Origin: an uncultured Clostridia bacterium
Lineage (GTDB): Bacteria > Bacillota > Clostridia > TANB77 > CAG-508
Reading direction: 5' to 3'
DNA length: 33,159 bases
Assembly: GCA_947629355.1 (NCBI GenBank)
Contig: CANRDJ010000015.1
Coordinates: 1 to 33,159, forward strand
Below are positions 8,776 through 16,712 of this stretch, one piece after another. Position 1 is the first letter of the stretch. Every line of letters begins with the position of its first letter. The position numbers and the translations under genes were made by a program. Under the pieces are notes generated by a model. It did not search any database, was not told the origin of the DNA, and saw only the letters and a list, made by a program, of their open reading frames with translations.

Positions 8776-9477
8776 TTATTTACAAAATCTATGATTTCCT
8801 ATTACAACAGTTAAAGGTCTAGACCAAATCCATGCACTCTTTGCAGTGTTTGGGTTAAAATAGTATATTGCTCCGTATGATGGATCCCATCCATTTATTG
8901 CATCTTGTGCAGCTTTTTTTGCTGTTGCATTTGGGGATAGGTTTATTTGACCATCACTTACTACCGAAAATGCTCCAGATTGATATATAACTCCTGCTAC
9001 GCTATTTGGAAATGATGAACTTTTTACTCTATTTAATACAACAGACGCTACTGCGACTTGTCCAGTATATGGCTCGCCCCTACTTTCTGCATAAACTAAT
9101 CTTGAAAGTAAATTTAAATCTGAACCAGAATTAGCTGCTGTATTAGTATTAGATGATGAATATATTCCCATTGCATTAAGTGTTTTTGTACCTGCTATTC
9201 CATCTACTGAAAGTCCGTTTTTAGATTGAAACCATTTTACTGCAGATAAAGTTTGAGAACCATAAATTCCATCTACTGAACCGTTATAGTATCCCCATCT
9301 TTTTAATTTTGTTTGTATTTGTCTTACTTCGTCACTCCTAGAGCCATATTTAGAGAGTGCATAACTTGTATTGCTATCTTCTCTAAAAAATATATTGTAT
9401 GATAAGAATAATATTGTTGATAGCATTAATAAAGCTATAGCTATTATATTTTTTCTGTTTTTTAAAAAAACTTTCAT
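8776..9477 (-). CDS. sleB: Spore cortex-lytic enzyme SleB-like
   Basis: 233 aa exported cell-wall hydrolase. A membrane anchor or signal at residues 10-30 is followed by a peptidoglycan-binding domain (SDEVRQIQTKLKRWGYYNG.. to TKTLNAMGI, about residues 47-105) and a C-terminal hydrolase_2 (SleB/CwlJ) domain starting LLSRLVYAESRGEPYTGQ with its catalytic glutamate, then VASVVLNRVKS and WSRPLTVVIGNHRF. In the family it degrades cortex peptidoglycan during germination. The ribosome binding site GGTGG lies inside the 3' arm of a strong hairpin (9479-9522), which may be the terminator of the gene before it or may limit translation. Confidence 0.9.
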   Translation of the reverse strand: MKVFLKNRKNIIAIALLMLSTILFLSYNIFFREDSNTSYALSKYGSRSDEVRQIQTKLKRWGYYNGSVDGIYGSQTLSAVKWFQSKNGLSVDGIAGTKTLNAMGIYSSSNTNTAANSGSDLNLLSRLVYAESRGEPYTGQVAVASVVLNRVKSSSFPNSVAGVIYQSGAFSVVSDGQINLSPNATAKKAAQDAINGWDPSYGAIYYFNPNTAKSAWIWSRPLTVVIGNHRFCK

Positions 9478-9478
9478 A

Positions 9479-9522
9479 AAAAACCACCTTTGGAAATATT
9501 CTTTCCAAAAGTGGTTTTTTTT
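9479..9522 (-). terminator. Strong hairpin upstream of sleB
   Basis: Outer arms AAAAACCAC (9479-9487) and GTGGTTTTT (9511-9519), with an inner stem TTTGGAAA/TTTCCAAA. T-runs are present on both strands. On the minus strand its 3' arm supplies the GGTGG box of sleB. It can terminate transcription from the pilin-like gene and/or mask the sleB ribosome binding site. Confidence 0.65.
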
Positions 9523-9592
9523 ATTCTTAATTTTATTTGAGATTACTTAAGTAGATGTTCAGCGAGTCAACAGTAAGCACACTAAACGACCT

Positions 9593-9841
9593 TTAATCTT
9601 TATAATAGTAGTATTCTCCACCGTCGACAATAACGCTTTCTTTAGGGACATCCTCATTAAGATATGTCAAAACATATAGATATTCGTATCTCCATCGACC
9701 GTCGCGATGTTCAGGCCACTCAAAAAGCCTTAATTCTCCCAACATTGCAACACGACCTTCCGAATATCTGCTAAAGAGATAGAACTTTAAATCATCGCCA
9801 TCACGCTCATCTTCCTGCAGAGTTTTACTCTTATGAATTAC
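9593..9841 (-). pseudogene. Orphan C-terminal coding fragment, unknown family, GC-rich
   Basis: An open frame of 82 codons ends at the TAA at 9593. It begins right after an in-frame TGA and has no ATG until residue 33 (9745). The product reads convincingly as protein (for example LKFYLFSRYSEGRVAMLGEL and RWRYEYLYVLTYLNEDV). Codon use (GGC, GCG, GAC, CGC, CTG) is far richer in G+C than neighbouring genes. It overlaps the end of the pilin-like gene by 4 nt in another frame. I do not recognise the family. It is either a 5'-truncated remnant brought in with the GC-rich 3' end of the upstream gene, or a 50-aa gene starting at 9745. Confidence 0.5.
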
Positions 9842-11070
9842 TCAAGTCCCGGTATTTTATGTGGGTTACTAACGGAATTGCTGGTTACTGTTTCTATTGA
9901 GATATTAGATCCTAGAGAAACTACCGGGCGAAGGGAATCGGGGTGGTTGCTCGTACCGCCATCCGAGGCGAACAAGATGCTACCGATAAGGTTAGCATCT
10001 TCTACACGGCGCAATCCAAAGTACGCATAGTTAGGGCCGCATTCTACATAGCGCGACGCCAACCAATAATATGTGTTTGTTTTAAATATCATATTGTAAA
10101 ATGTTTTATTTTTACAATAATTTTCTGGTGTAGAATTAAAATAGTAATATGTTTGTGTACATGTTAAATTTGATTTTGCTTCGTCACTTTCTTTATTTTC
10201 TGGTTTAGATGTTAATTGAGCTTCTTCGTAATAAGGATCACTTCCTTCAATTCCCGTTTCCTTGACTGTAGTAGTTCCTACTCCTGAACCCTTCTCTAAA
10301 TTATATAGTATTGGGTATTTTAAATTACTGCTATATGTTTTTGTCTTTCCATATTGTGTATCATAATAAGTGTATTTATTCCTTGCATCTATTCCTGTTT
10401 CTTCTTTAAATCCTGCTTCTATATCTTCTATTGTTATACTTCTTGCTGTTACCCCTAAGTCTTTATTACTATATAATGCTTTACATATATCATTTAATAT
10501 ATATACTCCATTGTTATATCCTGACGCTCCTATAAAATAAACCTTTTGAGTTGTTGGCTTATCGCTTATTAATGTTAGGCATCCTTTTGCGTCTACTCCT
10601 AATACTCTCCAGTTTAAATTTGAATCTGTTGTTAATTCTGAATTACTTGAATAAGCAGTATATTTTTCTCCTAATTTATCACTTGTATAAGTAGATTGTT
10701 CTGATTTTGGTTTATAATCTACGTAGTCCCCTATTTTTATTCCCGAATCTTTTCCTTCATATGTTATATTTCCTTCTGTATCTTGTGCCCATTTTGATGA
10801 TCCGTCATTTTGGTCTGATGATTCTATTCCTTTTGTGTAATCTTCTAATGAGTCATACCATTTACCATCTACTTTTATTCTTCCACTTGCTAATCTTTGT
10901 TCTGCATCTATGTTTGCTTGTGTGTCTGCTTTTGCTTGTTTTGCAGTTTTAAATAGTCCCCCATTTATTGCTATGCTTACTGTTACTGCTACTAGTATTA
11001 ACATTACTATTATTGTGATTATTAGTGCAATTAAGGTAATTCCTCTGTTTTTAAATTTTTCTTTTTTCAT
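9838..11070 (-). CDS. Type IV pilin-like surface protein with variable C-terminal domain
   Basis: 410 aa. The N-terminus KNRGITLIALIITIIVMLILVAVTV is a class III-like prepilin leader (cleavage after Gly) and hydrophobic stalk, so it is a likely substrate of the A24 peptidase at 6057-6803. The middle contains a WRVLGVDAKGCLTLISDKPT segment of the DUF6273-like type. The C-terminus YYWLASRYVE, then FGLRR, FASDGG and SLRPVVSLGS resembles the lectin-like or formylglycine-enzyme-like fold used in surface display. Base use switches sharply near 10070: the last 75 codons use GGC, CGC, AGC, AAC and TCG, unlike the AT-rich first part, pointing to replacement of the 3' end. It has its own promoter (11165-11194) with an adjacent large inverted repeat. 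Confidence 0.85.
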   Translation of the reverse strand: MKKEKFKNRGITLIALIITIIVMLILVAVTVSIAINGGLFKTAKQAKADTQANIDAEQRLASGRIKVDGKWYDSLEDYTKGIESSDQNDGSSKWAQDTEGNITYEGKDSGIKIGDYVDYKPKSEQSTYTSDKLGEKYTAYSSNSELTTDSNLNWRVLGVDAKGCLTLISDKPTTQKVYFIGASGYNNGVYILNDICKALYSNKDLGVTARSITIEDIEAGFKEETGIDARNKYTYYDTQYGKTKTYSSNLKYPILYNLEKGSGVGTTTVKETGIEGSDPYYEEAQLTSKPENKESDEAKSNLTCTQTYYYFNSTPENYCKNKTFYNMIFKTNTYYWLASRYVECGPNYAYFGLRRVEDANLIGSILFASDGGTSNHPDSLRPVVSLGSNISIETVTSNSVSNPHKIPGLE

Positions 11071-11164
11071 GTGCTTTTTTCTCTCTTTCTTTTGTTTCTA
11101 AGTTACCGTGTGATTCAATCCCATACAGTTTGCAATATTTTTATTATTATCTTTTTTCTTCTTT

Positions 11165-11194
11165 ATTATAAGTTATTAATATTTTCTTTGTCAA
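11165..11194 (-). promoter_or_regulatory. Sigma-A-type promoter of the pilin-like gene
   Basis: TTGACA (11189-11194), 18-nt spacer, TATAAT (11165-11170) on the minus strand, about 95 nt before the start codon. Confidence 0.7.
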
Positions 11195-11230
11195 TGTAAA
11201 TTATTAATTCTTTTAATTATTAATTTACAT
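11194..11230. promoter_or_regulatory. Inverted repeat abutting the -35 box of the pilin-like gene
   Basis: 16-bp arms, 11194-11209 and 11215-11230, match at 15 of 16 positions around a 5-nt centre. The repeat touches the -35 element, so it is a plausible operator for a dimeric regulator. It lacks a T-run, so a terminator is less likely. Confidence 0.5.
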
Positions 11231-11297
11231 AGTTACTTAATTTTATTCTTAAAAAATATATAAAGCAAAAAGCTTCTGTAAATATTTTTATTATTAT

Positions 11298-12960
11298 TTA
11301 AAATATTCCAACTATTTCTCCATTTTCGTCTATATCTATTTTTTCTGATGCTGGATTTTTTGGAAGTCCTGGCATTGTAAATATATTTCCTGTAAGTATT
11401 ACTATAAAGCCTGCTCCAGATTTTAGTATTACATTTCTTACATGTATTTTAAATGGCTTTTCACATAGTAGGTCTTTTGCATCGTCTGATAACGAATATT
11501 GTGTTTTTGCTATACAAACTGGCATTTTTCCATATCCGCTTCTTTCCAAATCGTCTATTATCTTTAATGCTTCATCTGTATATTCTACTCCCTCTGCTCC
11601 ATATACTCTAGTTGCTATTTTTTCTATTTTTTCTTTTATACTATCTTCTAAATTGTAACAGTATTTAAAGTTTGATGGCTTTTCACATAAGCTTATTATT
11701 TTTTCTGCTAAGTCTACTGCTCCTTTTCCACCTTTTTCCCATGCTTCTACTAAACTTATATTAACCCCTTTTTCTTCGAGCTTTGTTCTTAAATAATTAA
11801 TTTCATTATCTGTATCTGTTATGTATTTATTTATTCCAACAATTACATTTAATCCATATATATTTTTTAAATTATCTATATGTTTTAATAAATTATGAAT
11901 TCCCTTTTCTAGGTATTCTATACTTTCTTCTTTTATGTTTTCTATTGGCATTCCGCCATGATATTTAAGTGCTTTAATTGTTGCAACACAAACAACTGCA
12001 TCTGGTGCTTTTGGTAGATTTCTTGTTTTAATATCTAAGAATTTTTCTGCACCTAAATCTGCTCCAAATCCTGCTTCTGTTATACAGTAGTCTGCAAGTT
12101 TCATTGCCATTTTTGTTGCAATTACGCTATTGCAACCATGTGCTATATTTGCAAATGGTCCACCATGTATAATTGCTGGAGTGTTTTCTAATGTCTGCAC
12201 TAAATTTGGTTTTAAAGCATCTTTTAAAAGAACTGTCATTGCTCCTTCTGCTTTTAAATCTTTTGCTTTTATTTCTTCACCTTTTTTATTATATCCTATA
12301 ACTATATTTCCAAGTTTTCTTTTTAAATCTTCTAAATTTTCTGCTAAGCAGAATATTGCCATTATTTCAGATGCAACTGTTATATCAAATCCATCTTCAC
12401 GAGGTACTGCTCCTTTCTCGCCAGATAATGCAATTTGAACTTTTCTTAAAGCTCTGTCGTTTAGGTCTACACATCTTTTCCAAATTACTTTATCTATGCC
12501 TAATTCATTTCCTTGGAAAATATGATTATCTATTATTGCTGATAGAAGATTATTAGCTGATGTTATTGCATGTATGTCCCCAGTAAAATGAAGATTTATT
12601 TCTTCCATTGGTGCAACTTGCACATATCCACCACCTGTTGCTCCTCCTTTTATTCCAAAAACTGGTCCGAAGTGAAGGTTCTCTTAATGCTAATATTGGT
12701 TTCTTTCCAATTTGTGAAAGTCCATCTGCTAGTCCAATTGATATAGTTGTCTTTCCTTCTCCTAAAGGTGTTGGATTAATTGAAGTTACAAGTATCAATT
12801 TTCCATCTTTATCATTTTTCTTTTTTTCATATAAAGCATTTGATATTTTTGCTTTATACTTTCCATATTGCTCAATATATTCTTCGTCAATTCCTAATTT
12901 TTCTGCAATTTCAGTTATGTTTTTTAATTTTGCATTTCTTGCTATTTCTATATCTTCCAT
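11298..12960 (-). CDS. fhs: Formate--tetrahydrofolate ligase, read through a +1 shift at CGGA
   Basis: ATP-dependent formation of 10-formyl-THF from formate in one-carbon metabolism; 553 aa with the shift, normal for the family. The N-terminal part has the P-loop [16 protein letters not shown]. In frame 0 the chain diverges after REPSL with CTT CGG ACC AGT. Dropping C (12669) gives CTT GGA CCA GTT, that is [20 protein letters not shown], the invariant FTHFS signature, and the rest ([19 protein letters not shown] to the C-terminus) follows in frame. The glycine at residue 98 is family-conserved. Start 12960 follows AGGAGG. There is no other in-frame CGG. It lies downstream of xseB on the same strand. 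Confidence 0.93.
12666..12669 (-). other. CGGA +1 recoding site in fhs, context CTT CGG ACC
   Basis: In-frame CGG (12669-12667) followed by A. Skipping C restores the [11 protein letters not shown] signature. Confidence 0.9.
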
Positions 12961-13026
12961 AAATACCTCCTATTTTTTATTTTTGTTGATTGGTAAATAT
13001 TTTCACTTCACACATCTTACTTTGTT

Positions 13027-13245
13027 CTAAAATTCTTTCTCTTCTAATCCACCATCTTTATCTTTTACTAATATAGTAATCTTCTTTTCTGCATCTTCTA
13101 AATATTTACTTGCATTTTTCGAAAGTTTCATTCCCTTTTCAAATTCTTTAATAGATTCATCTAAATTTAATTCTCCATTTTCTAAATTTTGAACAACTTC
13201 CTCTAATTGTTTCATCGTATCTTCAAAGTTTATTTTTTCTTCCAT
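13027..13245 (-). CDS. xseB: Exodeoxyribonuclease VII small subunit
   Basis: 72 aa. The family signature is FEDTMKQLEEVVQNLENGELNLDES.. followed by FEKGMKLSKNASKYLEDAEKKI. It forms the helical small subunit that binds XseA to make exonuclease VII. AGGAGG precedes the ATG. It is separated from xseA by one membrane-anchored unknown gene. Confidence 0.95.
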   Translation of the reverse strand: MEEKINFEDTMKQLEEVVQNLENGELNLDESIKEFEKGMKLSKNASKYLEDAEKKITILVKDKDGGLEEKEF

Positions 13246-13254
13246 TTTATCCTC

Positions 13255-13770
13255 CTATTCTTCAATTTCAAATGTTCCATTATCCACATTTATCATATAA
13301 TATCTTATAGCATAAGTTGTATCTACTTTTCTTACACATACTCTATATTTCCCATTATTCTTTCCTTCAAATGAAAAGTACACTGTGTTATCTTCTCCCC
13401 AGTCTTTTTTTGCTATGCTTATTGCCTTCTCTTGAGCATTCCCTTGTTTTTGAATTGTTTCCTCATCTACTTCTTGTTCAGAGTCTTCAACAGGAGTATT
13501 TTCAATTTTATTTTGAACTGTATTTTTAGATACATTATTTTCATTATTATCATTATCATTTTCATTATCCGTTATTTCGTTTTCTATTTCATTTTCATTA
13601 TTTAATTCATTATTATCTGTTTCATTTTCAATTACTGTATTTTCAACAACAGTTTCTTCATTCTGCTTTTCTTTTCTTATATTTATTAAATTTATAGTTA
13701 ATAATACGATTGCAATTACTAATATTATAGCTATTATTCCAATTATAATTTTCTTTTTTTTATTTTTCAT
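13255..13770 (-). CDS. Membrane-anchored hypothetical protein with acidic linker and PepSY-like end
   Basis: 171 aa. There is one N-terminal membrane segment (IIIGIIAIILVIAIVLLTIN), then an Asn/Glu-rich low-complexity linker (about residues 36-95), and a folded C-terminal part (AQEKAISIAKKDWGED to YYMINVDNGTFEIEE) that resembles a small PepSY-type domain. The topology predicts an extracellular domain on a flexible stalk. It is inserted between xseA and xseB in an otherwise standard order. The function is unknown. Confidence 0.75.
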   Translation of the reverse strand: MKNKKKKIIIGIIAIILVIAIVLLTINLINIRKEKQNEETVVENTVIENETDNNELNNENEIENEITDNENDNDNNENNVSKNTVQNKIENTPVEDSEQEVDEETIQKQGNAQEKAISIAKKDWGEDNTVYFSFEGKNNGKYRVCVRKVDTTYAIRYYMINVDNGTFEIEE

Positions 13771-13790
13771 AGTAATTATCTCCTTAATAT

Positions 13791-14978
13791 TTATATAACT
13801 TTTGTTTCTATTTTTCCATCTATAAATTTTAAATCTATTATATCATCTTTTTTTATGTCTTTAATACTTTTTATAGTTTTTTTATCTTTTTCAGCTATTG
13901 CATATCCTCTTGTTAAAGTTTTTAGCGGGCTTAATGTATCTAATCTTGACATTACTTCTAGTGCATTTGTTTTTAAATCTTTGATTTTATTTACAATAGT
14001 ATTCTCTAATATTTTAATTTGATTGTCTAACTGTATATATAATTCTTTTATTTTTGATGTTGGATCAGTAAAAGCTTTTGATGCCATACATTTTTGATAT
14101 CTTAAATTCATATATTCTATTTTCTTTTTTAATGCATTTTTATATCTACTTTTGTATGTTTCTATCTTTGTATTTACTTCATTTATATCTGGAACTGCAA
14201 GTTCCGCTGCCGCAGATGGTGTAGGAGCTCTTAAGTCCGCTACAAAATCTGCTATTGTGAAATCAGTTTCATGTCCTACTGCTGAAATTATAGGTATTTT
14301 AGAATTATATATTGCTCTTGCAGTTACTTCTTCATTAAATGGCCACAAATCTTCAATGCTTCCTCCACCTCTTGCCAAAATTAATACATCTGCTAATTGT
14401 TTTTCATTCATTAATCTAATGCTATCTGCTATTTCTAGTTCTGCCCCTTTTCCTTGAACTGGTATTGGAAATAATCTAATATGTACATTTGGATTTCTTC
14501 TTGTAGATACATTTATTATATCTCTTATAACTGCTCCTGTCTGTGATGTTAATACTCCTATAGTTCTAGGCATAAATTCAATCTTTTTTTTATGATTTAA
14601 ATCAAAATATCCTTCTTTTTCTAACTTGTTTTTTAGTTCCTCATATTTTTTGTATAAGTCACCTATGCCATCTTCTTGCATTGCTTTTACATATATTTGA
14701 TAAATGCCATCACGTTCAAATACTGCAACACTTCCTAAAACAAGTATTTTCATTCCATCTTTTGGCGAAAAATTTAAAGTAGCAGTAGACGATTTAAACA
14801 TAATGCACTTTATTAAAGAGTTTTCATCTTTTAGTGTAAAGTACATGTGTCCTGTATAATGGTGTTTAAAATTAGATATTTCACCTTTTACAAAAACGCT
14901 TTTTAAATATTCATCTTCTGCCACTTTATTTTTTATATATTTATTTAAAGATGTTACTGTTATTGGTTCTGGTTTCAA
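13791..14978 (-). CDS. xseA: Exodeoxyribonuclease VII large subunit
   Basis: About 395 aa. An OB-fold domain at the start (ITVTSLNKYIKN, VFVKGEISNFKHHYTGHMYF) is followed by the catalytic domain with TSQTGAVIRDIINV, ILARGGGSIEDLWPFNEE, ISAVGHETDFTIADFVADLRAPTPSAAAE, and a coiled-coil C-terminus. I chose TTG at 14978, which has AAGGAGG nine bases upstream, giving a protein starting MKPEPITVTS. An ATG at 15017 would add 13 residues overlapping the end of nusB without a ribosome site. It degrades single-stranded DNA in both directions with XseB. Confidence 0.95.
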   Translation of the reverse strand: MKPEPITVTSLNKYIKNKVAEDEYLKSVFVKGEISNFKHHYTGHMYFTLKDENSLIKCIMFKSSTATLNFSPKDGMKILVLGSVAVFERDGIYQIYVKAMQEDGIGDLYKKYEELKNKLEKEGYFDLNHKKKIEFMPRTIGVLTSQTGAVIRDIINVSTRRNPNVHIRLFPIPVQGKGAELEIADSIRLMNEKQLADVLILARGGGSIEDLWPFNEEVTARAIYNSKIPIISAVGHETDFTIADFVADLRAPTPSAAAELAVPDINEVNTKIETYKSRYKNALKKKIEYMNLRYQKCMASKAFTDPTSKIKELYIQLDNQIKILENTIVNKIKDLKTNALEVMSRLDTLSPLKTLTRGYAIAEKDKKTIKSIKDIKKDDIIDLKFIDGKIETKVI

Positions 14979-14982
14979 ACCT

Positions 14983-15384
14983 TTAGGCCTCCTTAACAAC
15001 GCTTGCAAGAATTCCATTTATAAAATAATGAGATGTTTCTTCTCCATATTTCTTTGCAAGTTCTACTACTTCATTGATTACAACTTTATATGGCAATTTT
15101 TTATATATAATTTCATATATAGCAAGTTTTAAAAGAGCTAAGTTTATTTTTGAAATTCTTTCTATTTCCCAATCTTCTTTTAAGTTCTTAGATATTTGTC
15201 CTATAATTTCTTTTGAGTATTCATTAATTCCATTTATTATATCAGTAATATATTCTTTTACTTCTTTAGAATTAATTTCATTGTTTTCAAAAAAAATCTT
15301 TATATCTTCTTCATTTATTTCTTTTTGTATTTCTACTTGGTAAAGTAATTTAAATGCTAATTCTCTTGCTTTAGATCTGTTCAT
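14983..15384 (-). CDS. nusB: Transcription antitermination factor NusB
   Basis: 133 aa. The N-terminus MNRSKARELAFKLLYQVEIQ and the later INLALLKLAIYEI and NEVVELAKKYG are standard NusB. It binds boxA RNA with NusE in rRNA antitermination. GGAGG precedes the ATG at 15384. The gene sits in the common Firmicute order amaP-DUF2273-nusB-xseA. Confidence 0.96.
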   Translation of the reverse strand: MNRSKARELAFKLLYQVEIQKEINEEDIKIFFENNEINSKEVKEYITDIINGINEYSKEIIGQISKNLKEDWEIERISKINLALLKLAIYEIIYKKLPYKVVINEVVELAKKYGEETSHYFINGILASVVKEA

Positions 15385-15400
15385 TATTTTCCTCCGCTAA

Positions 15401-15604
15401 TTATAACTTATCTATATATGTTTTTAGTTTATCTTTTACAAATTCCTTATTATGTTGAACATAATTTCCAATTACTATTCCTGCTAGTATAATTATAATC
15501 CATATCAATATTTTATGAAGGTTTAATAATAATGCAACCAATGATATTAATCCACCAATTATAGCTCCCTTATATTTACTTAAAAATTTTTTAAAATCTT
15601 CCAT
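15401..15604 (-). CDS. DUF2273 small membrane protein
   Basis: 67 aa with two hydrophobic segments (GAIIGGLISLVALLLNL and IWIIIILAGIVIGNYV) and a lysine-rich tail. The size, topology and position between AmaP and NusB match the DUF2273 family of the alkaline-shock cluster. The function is unknown; it probably acts with AmaP and Asp23 at the membrane. Confidence 0.88.
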   Translation of the reverse strand: MEDFKKFLSKYKGAIIGGLISLVALLLNLHKILIWIIIILAGIVIGNYVQHNKEFVKDKLKTYIDKL

Positions 15605-15617
15605 AATTACATCCCTT

Positions 15618-16178
15618 TTAATCTTTTATATTTGGTTCTTTTTTAATATTTATATTTTTTATTCTAATATTTACTTCTGTTACCTCTAAATCTAAAGATT
15701 TTTTAATAGTATCCTTGACATCTTTTTGTAATTTATTAGATAATTCTTTTATAACTACATCCGGATATACGAATAAGGTTATATATATTTTTATATGGCT
15801 TTCATTATCTAATTCTACTTTTGTCATTACATTTTCTGCACTTTCAAAAGATTTAACTACTGCATTTGTTAAACTTTCTATAGTATCTCTTGAAACTAAT
15901 AGCTTTCCATTATCGTTTTCTAATAATATTCCCTCTTTACCTTCCATCTTTTCTTTTGAAAACGAATTAAAGAAAATTGATTTTATTGATAATAATATTA
16001 AAATAATAGATATTCCTAATACTATATTGCTTGCTACTGCATTTGTTTCTAAATATAACACTCCAGATAAAATCATCTTTAAGTCTAACCATCCAAACGA
16101 TAATACACATATTACTAATGATATTATTAAAATTATTACTGAAAATAATACTAAATTAAACTTATCCAAAATTTTCAT
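15618..16178 (-). CDS. amaP: Alkaline shock response membrane anchor protein AmaP
   Basis: 186 aa. Two N-terminal membrane segments (NLVLFSVIILIISLVICVLS and NIVLGISIILILLSI) are followed by a cytoplasmic Asp23-like domain (ISRDTIESLTNAVVKSFESAENV.. to EVNIRIKNI). In the family it anchors Asp23 at the membrane. It overlaps the asp23-family gene by 4 nt, indicating translational coupling. Confidence 0.9.
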   Translation of the reverse strand: MKILDKFNLVLFSVIILIISLVICVLSFGWLDLKMILSGVLYLETNAVASNIVLGISIILILLSIKSIFFNSFSKEKMEGKEGILLENDNGKLLVSRDTIESLTNAVVKSFESAENVMTKVELDNESHIKIYITLFVYPDVVIKELSNKLQKDVKDTIKKSLDLEVTEVNIRIKNINIKKEPNIKD

Positions 16179-16594
16179 ATTTCTTTCTCCTCTTCTAATT
16201 CTTCTTTATCTTCTGTTGTTTTTACTCCTTGAACATGAACATTTACATTTAATACTGTTAATCCTGTCATTGTTTCAACAGCTTTTTTTACTCTGTTTTG
16301 TATTTCAAATGCTACATCTGGTATTCTAACACCATATTCTACAATTATATTTACATCTATTTTTGATTCTTTTCCCTCTATATCTACTTTTATACCTTTA
16401 GATAAATTTTTCTTTCCGCTAAGTACTTCTGTAATTCCTCCTGCAAATCCACCTGCCATTCCAGAAACCCCACTAACTTCAGAAACTGCCTTTCCTGCAA
16501 TCACTGCAACTACGTCATCTGAAATTTGTATACTTTCACCTGCTGTATCTACTTTTTCATTTACTTCCTCATTATTTATATCTTGTTCTTCCAT
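16175..16594 (-). CDS. Asp23/Gls24 family envelope stress protein
   Basis: 139 aa. The conserved core ISDDVVAVIAGKAVSEVSGVSGMAGG and VEYGVRIPDVAFEIQNRVKKAVETMTGL..VNVHVQGV is typical. It begins the cluster with amaP and the DUF2273 gene. TAGGAGG precedes the ATG at 16594. A 16-bp perfect inverted repeat lies directly upstream. Confidence 0.93.
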   Translation of the reverse strand: MEEQDINNEEVNEKVDTAGESIQISDDVVAVIAGKAVSEVSGVSGMAGGFAGGITEVLSGKKNLSKGIKVDIEGKESKIDVNIIVEYGVRIPDVAFEIQNRVKKAVETMTGLTVLNVNVHVQGVKTTEDKEELEEEKEI

Positions 16595-16615
16595 TTTACT
16601 ACCTCCTAAAATAAA

Positions 16616-16656
16616 ATTGATATACTTATATTTATCATTTATATAAGTATATCAAT
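16616..16656. terminator. 16-bp perfect inverted repeat between spoIIP and the asp23 cluster
   Basis: Arms 16616-16631 and 16641-16656 are perfectly complementary with a 9-nt loop. On the minus strand it is followed by TTTTATTTT and then the asp23 ribosome site. It is either the spoIIP terminator or an operator for the asp23 cluster; the sequence alone does not decide. Confidence 0.6.
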
Positions 16657-16712
16657 TAACTTATTTTTTTACAACTGTTTTTTAATTATTTTTCACAATT
16701 TTATAACAAACA

